Assembly: GCF_001899075.1 (NCBI RefSeq)
Contig: NZ_MKVA01000002.1
Location: 144,765-208,764, forward strand
Direction: 5' to 3'
Source of the DNA: Devosia sp. 67-54
GTDB taxonomy: Bacteria; Pseudomonadota; Alphaproteobacteria; Rhizobiales; Devosiaceae
DNA length: 64,000 bases
Shown here: one piece after another, positions 7,148 through 17,111 of the stretch
How the letters are laid out: each line of letters begins with the position of its first letter
Position numbering within the stretch: position 1 is the stretch's first letter
The notes under the pieces: generated by a model
The model's input: the letters and a program-made list of their open reading frames with translations, nothing else
Told to the model about the DNA's origin: nothing
The model's database searches: none
Made by a program: the position numbers and the translations under genes

Positions 7148-10100
7148 CCGACGCTCAATCCTTGACACTGGGTGTGGCCGCCCATGCACTGGGCTGGCCG
7201 GAGGAGTCGGAGGTACTTGCGCCAACAGGTGCGGGGCCGGCTACCTTCGTCGAACTCGCCAATAACAAGATTGGTCGCGCCCTAGACCGACTGGCACCTG
7301 ACCAGCGATGCCGGATCGGCGTATTGTCGATTGATCCGACCAGCGATGCGACCGAGGCACCACTTGGGCTAGTTGTAGAATTCGCGAGCAAGGCCTCGGA
7401 TGCCTTTTTGCGAGAACTCCATCGACTGGCTTGGAATTTTTCGCACAGCCCGGTGCTCATTACGATCGAGCCGCATCTACTGCGCGTGTGGAGCTGCTGC
7501 GAGGCGCCGGTCAGCGATTCCCCGGTCGAGCGGCACCTCGTTCATCAAGTCGATGCGTCGGAGTTGGTCATCTCTCCGACAGGTGAACTGCAGGCACGCG
7601 CGGCGCGCGCACTGCACTGGCTTAATCTCGTCTCTGGCCACTTCCTCGCAACTCACGCCGAGCGCTTCGACCGCAATGGGCGAGCGGACCAGATGCTCCT
7701 GCAGAACCTGAGCGATATGCGCGAGCAACTGCGGGGAGCGGGGCTGACGGACGACGATGTCAGCCACGACCTGCTAGCGCGGGTGATCTTTGTGCAGTTC
7801 CTGTTCGATCGTCGTGACACGAATGGAGCCGCAGCTCTCGACGACGCCAAGCTTGCCGAATTCCGTGCTGACGATGTGCTGTCCCGCGACTATCGTACTC
7901 TTCCCGAGATTCTCGACGATTACGAGGACACCTATAGGCTTTTCGACTGGCTGAACGTACGCTTCAACGGCGATCTATTCCCAGGCAAAGGGGCAACGCC
8001 GAAGGAGCGCGCCGCTGGATGGCGGGCCGAGCGCGCCCTAGTCACGCCGGCGCATTTGCGCCTGCTCGCCGATTTTCTGCGCGGCGATGTAATTTTGGCA
8101 TCGGGGCAGATGTGCCTATGGCCGCTCTACTCGTTCGATGTGATCCCGCTCGAGTTTATCAGCAGCATCTACGAGACATTCGTGACCGAGCGTGCGTCGG
8201 ATGAAGGTATCTTCTATACCCCTCCACACCTCGTGGACTTCGTACTTGACCAAGTGCTGCCTTGGAATGCGGATGCGTGGGACCTTCAGATTCTCGACCC
8301 GGCGTGCGGCTCAGGAATCTTCCTCGTAAAGGCATTCCAGCGCCTCGTGCATCGCTGGAAGAGAGCTCATTCCGGTCAGGCCATCTCGGCTGATGTGATG
8401 CGGCGGATGCTCACGGAGAACTTGCTGGGCGTCGACAAGGATCAGCATGCTGTGCGGGTCGCGTGCTTTAGCCTCTACTTGGCAATGTGCGACGAGATTG
8501 AGCCGCGTCGCTATTGGACAGAGGTGCATTTTCCCCCGATGCGGGGGAGTCGGTTGGTTTGTTCGGACTTTTTCAAAGAGGGGCCAGGCTTCGTCACTCC
8601 CTCGGACACTGACGACGCCTACGCCAAGCGCTACGACCTGATCATCGGCAACGCTCCGTGGGGTAAGAACCTGCTGACCGAGAGCGCGCGCGAATGGAGT
8701 GCGGATAAACGCCATCCTTGGTCAGTTGCTAACAAGGATATCGGCTGCCTGTTCCTCGCTAAAGGCGCCGCGCTGCTTAAGCCCTCAGGCCGCTTGTCGT
8801 TGATCCAGTCCGCTGCATCACTGCTGTTCAACGGTGCCGAGCCGGCGGTACGGTTTCGACAGAAGCTGTTCTCAAGTCACACCGTCGATGCGATATTCAA
8901 TCTGTCAGCGCTGCGCTTCAGGATGTTCGTCCGCAAGCGCCATACCCGAAAGGTCTCGGTGTCGCCTTCCTGTGTGGTGGTGTTACGTCCGGCGCCGCCC
9001 GCACCTGATGCCCGTATAGCGTATGTCAGTCCCAAGGCGCCGCCGGAGCCTGTCGAGGGATTTGCGATCTCGGTGGAGCCTAGCGACTATCGCTGGATCG
9101 GTGCATCCGAAGCTGCGTCGGAACCCTTCGTGTGGACAGCGCTGATGTGGGGTACCCCGCGTGACATCACGTTGCTTCGCAAGCTGCGGAAGGGGCCGAC
9201 GCTCGCCCAGCGTATTGCGGAGGGCGTGGCACGGACGCGTGAAGGCATTATTTTTGGTGATCGGACTAAACCTTTCCCGCACCTAGTCGGTCGCCGCCTT
9301 TTTTCCGCTAATCGATTTCCGTCGGATTCAGGCGTCTTTCTCGATGCCGAGAACGTCCCAGAGGTACATGATGTTATCATGGCGGACGGCAAGGCATCGA
9401 CCAACTTCGCGGCCTTCGCTTTACCGCAGTTGCTGATCAAGCAAGGATGGCAACTCAAAGCCGGTCGGTTTCAAGCACGGTTGGTGCGCTCGGCGGAGCC
9501 GGACGGTCTACTCTGCACGCAGAGCTATGTTACGGTTACCTCGGACACCGACACGCTGGCCTCTGCCTGTATAACTTATAACAGTAAGCTGGCGGTTTAC
9601 TTCCTACAGCTCACCAGCGGACGAATGGCAAGCTACCGTCCAGAGACCACTGTGGGCGAACTGCTCAACGTGCCGCTGCCGCCTCGTAGCGGCAATCTCG
9701 ACTGCATCCGAGGGTCGGACGATTTCGATTCTGAGGTCTTCGACGCCTTCGCTTTGAAGGACGCCGAACGGGTGCTTATCGAGGATATGGTAGATATCCA
9801 CATCGCCGATTTCCGCAGCGTTTTTGATCGACCTGGCCTACGCCCCACTCGTCGGAGTACAGCGTCATTGTTCACATCGCCTGCGGAAAGCGAGCCGGTG
9901 CTGACGGACTATGCACTCTATTTCACGCGAGTGCTTAAGGCAGGCTTCGGTGCAAAAAAGGGCGTCCAGGCGAGAATTTTCTGCCCTCCCGCGTCCGAAA
10001 CTCTGCCGTTCCGGCTTGTATCGTTTGAGCTCGTCGACACGGATAGCGGCGAGCCGTCTTTAATGCAGGTGGAGGCCCCCACTTTAGTCGCTGAAATGCA

Positions 10101-10326
10101 GCGTATGGCCGAGCGGTATCGCGTCGCCGGCTCGCGCAAGACGGCCGCTGGCCTTATCGCTCGGGTTTATGATGGCCACGCTGCTAGCCCAACGATCTTT
10201 ATGATGAAGCCTGACGCTATGCGGTATTGGACGCGGTCGGCAGCGCTCAATGATGCGGACGAAGTCTCAGCCGATTTGTTCCAGATGCTGGCGGCTGCAC
10301 GGTCGAGTGAAGCGTTCAATGACTGA
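7144..10326 (+). CDS. N6-adenine DNA methyltransferase (type II/IIG-like, large)
   Basis: A 1060-aa protein. The catalytic MTase core contains ILDPACGSGIFLVKAF (SAM-binding motif I, about residue 387), NLLGVDKDQHAVRVACF (motif II/III) and YDLIIGNAPWG (motif IV, about residue 503), then an inserted recognition-type C-terminal half. Motif IV reads NAPW rather than the usual NPPW/NPPY, a tolerated but rarer variant. The N-terminal 170 residues (LGLVVEFASKASDAFLRELH) show no clear PD-(D/E)XK triad, so cleavage probably comes from the next gene, whose start overlaps by eight bases. It could instead be a solitary protective MTase of a multi-gene defence system. Specificity unknown. Confidence 0.85.
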   Translation: MTDAQSLTLGVAAHALGWPEESEVLAPTGAGPATFVELANNKIGRALDRLAPDQRCRIGVLSIDPTSDATEAPLGLVVEFASKASDAFLRELHRLAWNFSHSPVLITIEPHLLRVWSCCEAPVSDSPVERHLVHQVDASELVISPTGELQARAARALHWLNLVSGHFLATHAERFDRNGRADQMLLQNLSDMREQLRGAGLTDDDVSHDLLARVIFVQFLFDRRDTNGAAALDDAKLAEFRADDVLSRDYRTLPEILDDYEDTYRLFDWLNVRFNGDLFPGKGATPKERAAGWRAERALVTPAHLRLLADFLRGDVILASGQMCLWPLYSFDVIPLEFISSIYETFVTERASDEGIFYTPPHLVDFVLDQVLPWNADAWDLQILDPACGSGIFLVKAFQRLVHRWKRAHSGQAISADVMRRMLTENLLGVDKDQHAVRVACFSLYLAMCDEIEPRRYWTEVHFPPMRGSRLVCSDFFKEGPGFVTPSDTDDAYAKRYDLIIGNAPWGKNLLTESAREWSADKRHPWSVANKDIGCLFLAKGAALLKPSGRLSLIQSAASLLFNGAEPAVRFRQKLFSSHTVDAIFNLSALRFRMFVRKRHTRKVSVSPSCVVVLRPAPPAPDARIAYVSPKAPPEPVEGFAISVEPSDYRWIGASEAASEPFVWTALMWGTPRDITLLRKLRKGPTLAQRIAEGVARTREGIIFGDRTKPFPHLVGRRLFSANRFPSDSGVFLDAENVPEVHDVIMADGKASTNFAAFALPQLLIKQGWQLKAGRFQARLVRSAEPDGLLCTQSYVTVTSDTDTLASACITYNSKLAVYFLQLTSGRMASYRPETTVGELLNVPLPPRSGNLDCIRGSDDFDSEVFDAFALKDAERVLIEDMVDIHIADFRSVFDRPGLRPTRRSTASLFTSPAESEPVLTDYALYFTRVLKAGFGAKKGVQARIFCPPASETLPFRLVSFELVDTDSGEPSLMQVEAPTLVAEMQRMAERYRVAGSRKTAAGLIARVYDGHAASPTIFMMKPDAMRYWTRSAALNDADEVSADLFQMLAAARSSEAFND

Positions 10327-11038
10327 TGGCGCACAGTGGAATGGCCGACCGCAGCCACCGATAGACGCCGCCTTTGTTGCTGGTGCATCGATCTGGCTAC
10401 GCGACAGCGAAGATGTGCTGCTGCAACGTGTCTGGGAGGGTTTCGACGAGCTTGCGCGGGAGCGGCCAGCATTCGACGGCAGGGACCTCGAACGAAACAT
10501 CACCGAGCGCCTCGAATCCTGCATTCAGGACGGCATGTCTGGCTATGAGCCCTTCACCGTACAACACGGGCCACACGAGCGGGAAACCATGCAACCTCCG
10601 CCGGCACAGCCACCGCAATATGACATCGCCTTCGTGTTCCGCGCGGATTCGCGCATCATGTGGCCATTGGAGGCGAAGGTGTTGGAGACACCGCGTACCT
10701 TGGCGGCCTATGTAAACGATGTGAATGAGCAGTTCCTCACGTGCCGCTACGCTCCGTTCTCACCATCCGGCGCCATGCTAGGGTATTTGCTGAGCGGCGA
10801 TGCGGAGGATGCGTTTAACGGCCTCTCGACTCGCTTGGGGTGCGAGCTTGAAATCCCTGTGCGCTACGCCGAACGGCCAGGTCGCGCTTCTATGCATGTT
10901 CGCTCCGTTCCAACCGGAAAACCCTATCCTAAGGACTTCCGTTGTCATCATTTAATTATGGTATTCGCAGGAGTCGTACGCACGACTAGGATAGGCGCTC
11001 CGCATATCGCAAGTGAAATTCCAGCCAGTGAAAGTTAA
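10319..11038 (+). CDS. Putative PD-(D/E)XK restriction endonuclease partner
   Basis: A 239-aa protein starting MTDGAQWNGR, overlapping the MTase stop by eight bases. I do not recognise a named family. A nuclease-like triad is visible: D102 in YDIAFVF and, after about 15 residues, E118-x-K120 in WPLEAKVLETP, with E63/E66 (ITERLESC) upstream as the possible leading acid. This is the pattern of PD-(D/E)XK endonucleases, and the tight coupling to an N6-MTase supports restriction subunit as the likely role. No other domain is seen. A 57-base gap separates it from the next gene. Confidence 0.6.
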   Translation: MTDGAQWNGRPQPPIDAAFVAGASIWLRDSEDVLLQRVWEGFDELARERPAFDGRDLERNITERLESCIQDGMSGYEPFTVQHGPHERETMQPPPAQPPQYDIAFVFRADSRIMWPLEAKVLETPRTLAAYVNDVNEQFLTCRYAPFSPSGAMLGYLLSGDAEDAFNGLSTRLGCELEIPVRYAERPGRASMHVRSVPTGKPYPKDFRCHHLIMVFAGVVRTTRIGAPHIASEIPASES

Positions 11039-11095
11039 TAGGTATGATCGAAAACATCAGACCAACTGGTCTTGGCGGATGCATAAAGTAAGATT

Positions 11096-14000
11096 ATGGT
11101 AGAGAACGTATTCCAGGGAAGTCTTTTTACGAGCGATTTTCTGACACAGTCGATTGTCAGTAACGCCGACTGGAAAAGCATCAGTGACGATGAGATCGAT
11201 GCGCTGGCCGCAAACTTGGCTGCCGTGTTCGCTGCCTTCCCGGTCGGCCAGTCGCCTAATGAAACCCGTACCGAAGATGATCTGATCTGGCCTGTCTTGC
11301 GACGGCTGGGCTGGGACCAGGCGATGCGCCAGCAAAACCTGACCGTGAAGGGACGAGACGACGTGCCGGACGGCCTGCTGTTCGCCGATGCCGACATAAA
11401 GACGCAGGCCGACCGCTTCCCGGAAGAGTACAAGCGGTACCAGTTCGGCCTCGCGATCGTGGAGTCCAAACGCTGGCGCCGGCCACTTGATCGGCAGTCT
11501 GGCAAGCGGGGCGAGGAACTGGCTCCGTCAACGCAGATGCTCCGTTATCTGCGACGTGTTGATGACCTGACCACCGGCAATTTGCGTTGGGGCATCCTGA
11601 CGAATGGCGATAGGTGGCGGCTGTACTATTCCGGTGCGCGCTCCGTGTCCGAACAGTTCTTCGAACTCGACCTTGCGGCCGTCCTGGGAATCGCCGGCCA
11701 TGGCGATGGCCTGTTCAAGCTGAATGACGAGCAGCGACGCCATGCCTTGCGCGTCTTCGCGCTGGTATTTCGCAGGGAAGCGTTTCTGCCTTCCGCTACC
11801 GATCCGCGCACCTTCCACGTCCGTGCCCTCGAAGAAGGCAAGTTCTATGAAGAACGTGTTGCCTCCGACCTTTCGGACCTCGTATTCGACAAGCTCTACC
11901 CGCTGCTAGCGCGATCGGTTGCAGACAAGGCGCCGGAAGCGCCACTCCAGGATGTGCGCGAAGCGGCGTTGATCCTTCTCTATAGGCTGCTCTTCATCCT
12001 CTATGCAGAAGACCGTGACCTCCTGCCGGTCAATGACCGCCGTTACGACAATTACGGCCTGCGTGACCGCGTTCGGCTTGATGTTGGCGACCGCAAGGAC
12101 AAGGGCGATGCGTTCTCGAACACTGCGGCACGGTACTGGTCTGTCCTTGATGATCTGTGCCGCGCCATCGACGAAGGCGACACCTCGATCGGTTTGCCGC
12201 CATACAATGGCGGGCTGTTCGACCCCGAACGGACGCCGCTTCTGCGGCAGGTGCGCCTCTCCGACGCCGTCATGGCGGAAGTGATCGACAAACTCTCTTT
12301 CGAGCGGGCCGACGACACGCGCAAATACATCAACTATCGCGACTTGAGTGTGCAGCAGCTCGGCTCGATCTACGAACGGCTTCTCGAACACGAAGTCGTC
12401 AGGGAAGGTGCAGTTGTCGATATCCGCCCGAACATCTTCGCGCGCAAGGGTTCGGGCAGCTATTATACGCCCGACGACCTCGTCAATCTCATCATCCGTG
12501 AAACGCTTGAACCGCTGATCGAAGCGCGCCTTGCCGCGTTCAGGAGCAAGGCCGAAGAACTCGCTTCCTCCGATCTGGACGAAGGACGCAAGCTCGGGAT
12601 TCTAAGGCGCCTCGATCCTGCGGAAAGGCTGCTCGATCTCAAAATCTGCGATCCGGCCATGGGCTCGGGACACTTTCTTGTCAGCCTTGTCGACTACATG
12701 GCCGACCAGGTCATTACCGCCATGGCGGAAACTGAAACCATGGTCGAGTGGTCGGACTATATCTCTCCGCTTGCCGACCGCATTGAAGGCATCCGCAACA
12801 CAATCCTCGGCAACGCCGAAGAGCAGAGCTGGACGGTTGATCCCGAGCAGCTCGATGACCGGCACATCATCCGCCGCATGGTCTTGAAGCGCTGTGTTTA
12901 TGGCGTTGACAAGAACCAGATGGCGGTCGAGTTGGCCAAAGTCGCTCTTTGGCTGCATAGCTTTACGGTCGGCGCGCCGCTCTCCTTCCTCGACCATCAT
13001 CTCCGCTGCGGCGACAGCCTCTTCGGCTCCTGGGTGAAGACGGGCATCGAAAAAGCGACGGCCTATGGCAGTCCGCTTCTCGTGCACGAGCCGATAAAAA
13101 CCGCGCTCGGTTCGGCCGCGTCGATGCAGACCATCGAGGGCCTGCCGGATGCGGAAATCGCGGAAGCGCACCGTTCGCAGGAAATCTTTGAAGGCGTTCA
13201 GGTGATGACGGCGCCACTCAATGCGTTCCTATCGCTGCTACACGCCATCGAATGGCAAGACCTGAAAGGGAAGGACAACGCTAAGGCCATTCAGGGCTAC
13301 TTCGACGGTTCCTTCGGAGATCCATTCGAGATAGCGCTCGGCAAGCGTGAGCCGCAAGTGCGCGATGACTACGGCCGCCGTTTCCTCGAAATCCTGAACG
13401 TGGCGCGCGAACTGGTAGCCGAAGAGCGCTTCATGAACTGGCAGGTCGCGTTTCCGGGCGTGTGGACTGACTGGGAAACCGAAGGCCTGTCCGGCGGCTT
13501 CGATGCCATCATCGGCAATCCGCCGTGGGACCGCTTGAAGCTCCAGCAAGTCGAGTGGTTTGCTGCACGCAAACGTGAGATTGCGTTGGCGCAGAAGGCG
13601 GCCGATCGCAAGCGTATGGTCGACGAGTTGGAACGGAGTAGCGATCCGCTTTCCGGCGATTTCAGGAAGGCGAATGAGCGGGCCGAAGCGGCAACGCGCA
13701 TGGCCCGGTCTGGCGGCGATTACCCGCTGCTATCAGGCGGCGACGTGAATATCTATTCGCTCTTCGTTGAGCGCGCCATGGCGCTGGTCAAGCGGGACGG
13801 CATGGTTGGCCTGCTCACGCCGTCCGGTATCGCATCAGACAAAACGTCATCGACCTTTTTCAAAGGCGTTTCGACACAAGGTCGGCTGAAGGCGCTGTAT
13901 GATTTCGAGAACCGGCGTACGCGCTACAATGCTCCTCCGTTCTTCCCCGATGTCGATAGTCGTTTCAAATTCTGCGTGTTTGTCGCAAGCCCGTCACCGA

Positions 14001-15178
14001 TGGCCGAAGCGGCAATGTGTGCCTTCTTCCTGCAAAGTGTCGACGAACTAAACGACCCTGAACAGCGTTTCCCGCTCACCGCCGAAGATTTCTCGCGGGT
14101 AAATCCCAACACAGGTACTGCGCCGATATTCCGCTCACGCCGTGATGCGGATCTGACAACAGCAATCTATTCCAGCGGAAAAATCCTGTCTGACCGGTCA
14201 GATGACGAGGAGATCAAGGCGTGGCCGGTGAAATACTCCACGATGTTTCATATGACCAATGACTCCGGGCTTTTCCGGACGCGACAGGAATTGGAGGAAC
14301 ATGAAGGAGGCTGGCATAAAGGGGGAAATCGCTATGGTAGCCCGAAGGGAGATTGGGTTCCACTTTATGAAGGCAAGATGATTCAGGCCTTCGATCACCG
14401 GGCCGCAAGCGTAGTCGTCAATCCGGAAAACCAGCACCGCCCCGCGCAACCAGAACCCGCAACATTGGAGCAACATCGCGACCCGTCGTGGCTTCCTGAT
14501 CCGCAGTTCTGGGTATTGGAGGAAGAGTGCAAATGGCCCGCCGAACGGGGGTGGGTTCTCGGGTTCAAGGAAATTACCGCGCCGACGAACGTACGAACAT
14601 TTATCGCAGCTCTGTTGCCAACAGTCGCTTTCGGCAACAAAGTGCCACTGCTGTTGCGCGAAGATGAGACCAAGGAAGAGTGGCTGCTTGCTGCAAATCT
14701 GAATTCGATACCCTTCGATTATGTTACAAGACAAAAGATTCAAGGACAGACTCTGAATCTATTCATTGTCGAACAGCTTCCGGTGATTCCCCCCGAGCGT
14801 TTCCACCAAACAATATTTGGGTCGAGATCGGCCGCTGAACTCCTGCGCGATATTGTTTTGGAGCTCACATACACTGCTCAGGACATGGCTCCGTTCGCGC
14901 GTGACCTAGGCTACACAGATCATGCTGGAAATGTCCTCCCGCCGTTCGAATGGGACGAAGAACGGCGGCTTAGGCTTCGCGCTAAGCTCGATGCCATCTT
15001 CTTCCATCTGTACGGTATATCGGGCCGCGACGATGTCCGGTATATCTACTCTACCTTTCCAATTGTCGAGCGGCAGGAAAAGGAGTTGTACGGCGGTCAA
15101 TACCGCTCCTGCGATTTGTGCCTCGCATATTTGAGCGCGCTTGCGGCCGGTAGTACCGAAACCGATATGGTTGCGTGA
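11096..15178 (+). CDS. Fused restriction nuclease/N6-methyltransferase (Eco57I-like, type IIG architecture)
   Basis: A 1360-aa protein with three parts. Residues about 55-170 carry a PD-(D/E)XK motif (P91-D92 in DDVPDGLLF; E123-x-K125 in AIVESKRW), followed by GNLRWGILTNGDRWRLYY as in HsdR_N-type domains. Residues about 500-850 are the MTase core: LKICDPAMGSGHFLVSL (motif I, about 518), VYGVDKNQMAVELAKVALW (motif II/III) and DAIIGNPPWDRLK (motif IV, about 805). The remaining 500 residues are a likely target-recognition region. Cutting and methylating functions in one chain match type IIG enzymes. Class 1 DISARM has a comparable large MTase, but no helicase (drmA) or drmB gene is present here. 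The next gene starts six bases downstream. Confidence 0.85.
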   Translation: MVENVFQGSLFTSDFLTQSIVSNADWKSISDDEIDALAANLAAVFAAFPVGQSPNETRTEDDLIWPVLRRLGWDQAMRQQNLTVKGRDDVPDGLLFADADIKTQADRFPEEYKRYQFGLAIVESKRWRRPLDRQSGKRGEELAPSTQMLRYLRRVDDLTTGNLRWGILTNGDRWRLYYSGARSVSEQFFELDLAAVLGIAGHGDGLFKLNDEQRRHALRVFALVFRREAFLPSATDPRTFHVRALEEGKFYEERVASDLSDLVFDKLYPLLARSVADKAPEAPLQDVREAALILLYRLLFILYAEDRDLLPVNDRRYDNYGLRDRVRLDVGDRKDKGDAFSNTAARYWSVLDDLCRAIDEGDTSIGLPPYNGGLFDPERTPLLRQVRLSDAVMAEVIDKLSFERADDTRKYINYRDLSVQQLGSIYERLLEHEVVREGAVVDIRPNIFARKGSGSYYTPDDLVNLIIRETLEPLIEARLAAFRSKAEELASSDLDEGRKLGILRRLDPAERLLDLKICDPAMGSGHFLVSLVDYMADQVITAMAETETMVEWSDYISPLADRIEGIRNTILGNAEEQSWTVDPEQLDDRHIIRRMVLKRCVYGVDKNQMAVELAKVALWLHSFTVGAPLSFLDHHLRCGDSLFGSWVKTGIEKATAYGSPLLVHEPIKTALGSAASMQTIEGLPDAEIAEAHRSQEIFEGVQVMTAPLNAFLSLLHAIEWQDLKGKDNAKAIQGYFDGSFGDPFEIALGKREPQVRDDYGRRFLEILNVARELVAEERFMNWQVAFPGVWTDWETEGLSGGFDAIIGNPPWDRLKLQQVEWFAARKREIALAQKAADRKRMVDELERSSDPLSGDFRKANERAEAATRMARSGGDYPLLSGGDVNIYSLFVERAMALVKRDGMVGLLTPSGIASDKTSSTFFKGVSTQGRLKALYDFENRRTRYNAPPFFPDVDSRFKFCVFVASPSPMAEAAMCAFFLQSVDELNDPEQRFPLTAEDFSRVNPNTGTAPIFRSRRDADLTTAIYSSGKILSDRSDDEEIKAWPVKYSTMFHMTNDSGLFRTRQELEEHEGGWHKGGNRYGSPKGDWVPLYEGKMIQAFDHRAASVVVNPENQHRPAQPEPATLEQHRDPSWLPDPQFWVLEEECKWPAERGWVLGFKEITAPTNVRTFIAALLPTVAFGNKVPLLLREDETKEEWLLAANLNSIPFDYVTRQKIQGQTLNLFIVEQLPVIPPERFHQTIFGSRSAAELLRDIVLELTYTAQDMAPFARDLGYTDHAGNVLPPFEWDEERRLRLRAKLDAIFFHLYGISGRDDVRYIYSTFPIVERQEKELYGGQYRSCDLCLAYLSALAAGSTETDMVA

Positions 15179-15184
15179 GACTTC

Positions 15185-16300
15185 ATGGAAAAAAAGGGCG
15201 GAAAACTCAGGGTAGTAAGCCAGACCTATGAAGGAAAGGCCCGGTTCTATTCGCAAATCAACGAAATCCTGGCGGCAGGCAGACTGAAGAAAGCGTGCTT
15301 CGCGGTTGCCTATGCGCGGTGGGACGGACTGGGTCTTATCTCCGAACAACTCGAACAGTTTCTGCGGGCCGGCGGCGTCTTGGAAACTGCATACGGCTTC
15401 GATAACGATGTCACGTCCCCTGACAGCTTTCTCTACGGGCTGTATCTCAAGGAAATCTATCCGGGGAAAGTGTACTGCGGGGCGTTTGAAGACAAGTATC
15501 GAAACGCTGTATTTCACCCCAAGCTTATGCTCTTTGAAGGGGATGACTATCTCAAGGCAATCGTTGGATCGGCCAATCTGACCGGTGCGGGTTTGAGCCG
15601 GAACATAGAGCTGGGCACAATGATTGAGGTGCCCAGAGCCTCCAGGATCGCGAACGACCTTGAAGGGGTTTGGAACTATGTGAAAGGAACTGCTGTCGAG
15701 GCCGATATTTCGTTCGTTCGCGCGATGAAGGCGCAAAGCCGGCTGGATCAGGAAGGAGACGAAGACGGCGGCGCCAAATCTGAATCTGGTGAGCCAGCGA
15801 AGCCTCCGTTCTCAGTCGGGGCAAAAGCCGCTCCGAAGCCGCTATTCGCAAAGGTTCTCGACATTGAAAATCCTCGAAAGAGGGATTCGGTCTTGCGTAA
15901 GCTTGACCCGCTTAGCAAGCCTCCCCGAAGGCTCTATCTTCAGATACTGGCCGGAGAGACGGGAGCGCCTGATGCAAGCGTTATGGGGTATCAAATCCAG
16001 TTACCGGTGGCGACGCTGTCGGCCTATTTTGGTGTTGGCCCCGCACAAACTAAGGAAGTCCTCTTTCATTTTCCGGCAGAGGATATTCGCGTCCATCTCA
16101 CTCATTTCGAGAACAATACACATCGCGTCAGATTGCGGCCGCTGCGTGACGTGCCGAGGCCGGCAGTTGTTATTTTTGAACGGGTCGGGCCAGGCGAGTT
16201 CACCTGTTCAATTGTTCCACCGAAGGACTATTCTCGGGTTCTCGTCGAGAAATGTAATCAACAAACCAGAGCTGGTGCGAGGAAGTGGGGCTTGGAATGA
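15185..16300 (+). CDS. Phospholipase D-fold restriction endonuclease (NgoFVII/BfiI-like)
   Basis: A 371-aa nuclease. The PLD active site is HPKLMLFEGDD (H111, K113), then VGSANLTGAG (S129, N131) and NIELG (E142). There is one HKD motif only, so two subunits would form the active site, as in BfiI and Nuc. After an acidic linker (about 190-230) the C-terminal third (PRRLYLQILAG..., THRVRLRPLRDVPRP) looks like a B3-type DNA-recognition domain as in NgoFVII/BfiI endonucleases; this part is weaker. It follows the fused R-M gene by six bases, so it is in the same operon. DrmC of DISARM is also a PLD protein, but the rest of DISARM is missing. Confidence 0.78.
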   Translation: MEKKGGKLRVVSQTYEGKARFYSQINEILAAGRLKKACFAVAYARWDGLGLISEQLEQFLRAGGVLETAYGFDNDVTSPDSFLYGLYLKEIYPGKVYCGAFEDKYRNAVFHPKLMLFEGDDYLKAIVGSANLTGAGLSRNIELGTMIEVPRASRIANDLEGVWNYVKGTAVEADISFVRAMKAQSRLDQEGDEDGGAKSESGEPAKPPFSVGAKAAPKPLFAKVLDIENPRKRDSVLRKLDPLSKPPRRLYLQILAGETGAPDASVMGYQIQLPVATLSAYFGVGPAQTKEVLFHFPAEDIRVHLTHFENNTHRVRLRPLRDVPRPAVVIFERVGPGEFTCSIVPPKDYSRVLVEKCNQQTRAGARKWGLE

Positions 16301-16788
16301 CTGATATATGCAGAGCTATCTGAGAAGGAGAAGAATAGCGATCGCGACCAGGCGGGGAAGTATCTCCCGGCACTCATCGAAGGCCTATCCACAGAGTGAA
16401 GAGGGCGCCCAAGAGGGAACCCATTTTCTTTGTCCGGAAAGGTAGCGGTCTGCATACCGTGCCTGAACGGCGGCCTCTGCCTGGCTCTGATCGGAGATGT
16501 CGGTTAGTCCGACGCCGCACACCGAGTGCGTTCGCTACGTGGTGGAAGTTCTGATATCCCTTGCCGTGTTGGCTATGTGCTCGCCGCGTATTCGCTGCCG
16601 AAACTGCCAATTGCCGTACGGAAGGCAAAACTTCCTTTCGTTTTCATCAGGTTCGCAACTCATTTCACGGGTCGATGGGGAGGGCTATAGAGTAAAAGTC
16701 GTGCCCATCAGGTTCCCGCACGGCCCGCCATTCCGCTTTTATAAGTCGTTGATTTCGTTAGCTGTTCGGCCTCGGCCGTGGGGTATGC
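16301..16788. other. Intergenic stretch between the two island halves, no gene seen
   Basis: The gap runs from the PLD gene to the Rep-like gene (16301-17111). All frames give only short or compositionally implausible reading. A frame open from 16497 reaches the Rep-like gene but has no recognisable N-terminal sequence. The 9-mer CCGCCATTC at 16725-16733 matches the right att border (29901-29909) and lies 56 bases before the 19-bp repeat, so it may be a decayed attachment site. Confidence 0.4.
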
Positions 16789-16807
16789 CCCTAAGTTTGA
16801 CCCTAAG
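16789..16807. repeat. 19-bp direct repeat, left copy (integrase arm-type site candidate)
   Basis: CCCTAAGTTTGACCCTAAG, identical to 29754-29772. The unit itself holds CCCTAAG twice, spaced by TTTGA, as expected for a dimeric arm-type integrase or Xis binding site. It suggests the left end of the integrase-bearing element. Confidence 0.65.
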
Positions 16808-17111
16808 ATCGGCGGCCGGGAGCCTGTTAACCGTCCCCGAAGGCTTGTCGTCGCCGGGACCGGGCGCCACACGCGACATAACGCGAACAAACCGGCAATG
16901 GGCTGTGCGAAACCCCCTGTCTGCCATTGATCCGCCACCCTTGGTTTCCAACGGTTTGGGTGCGCTCGTGGGCGCTTTGTTCGCCGTGAACATCGTCGGG
17001 ACGTTTTTTGGGAAAGATCAATATCAGCCGAAGCCGAAATTCCCTTATGTCGCAGCCCCTTACGCCTGCGACCGCGATAACCGTTCCAGCTTTAGTATCA
17101 CCCAGCCATCC

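Noticed and set aside
6857-16300. Complete BREX or DISARM system
   Set aside because: No PglZ, BrxC, BrxL, DrmA helicase or DrmB (DUF1998) gene is present; only a DrmC-like PLD protein and MTases match loosely.
16497-17111. Extending the Rep-like protein upstream to 16497
   Set aside because: The extra 205 residues have no conserved pattern and run across the 19-bp repeat; the ATG at 17112 is simpler.
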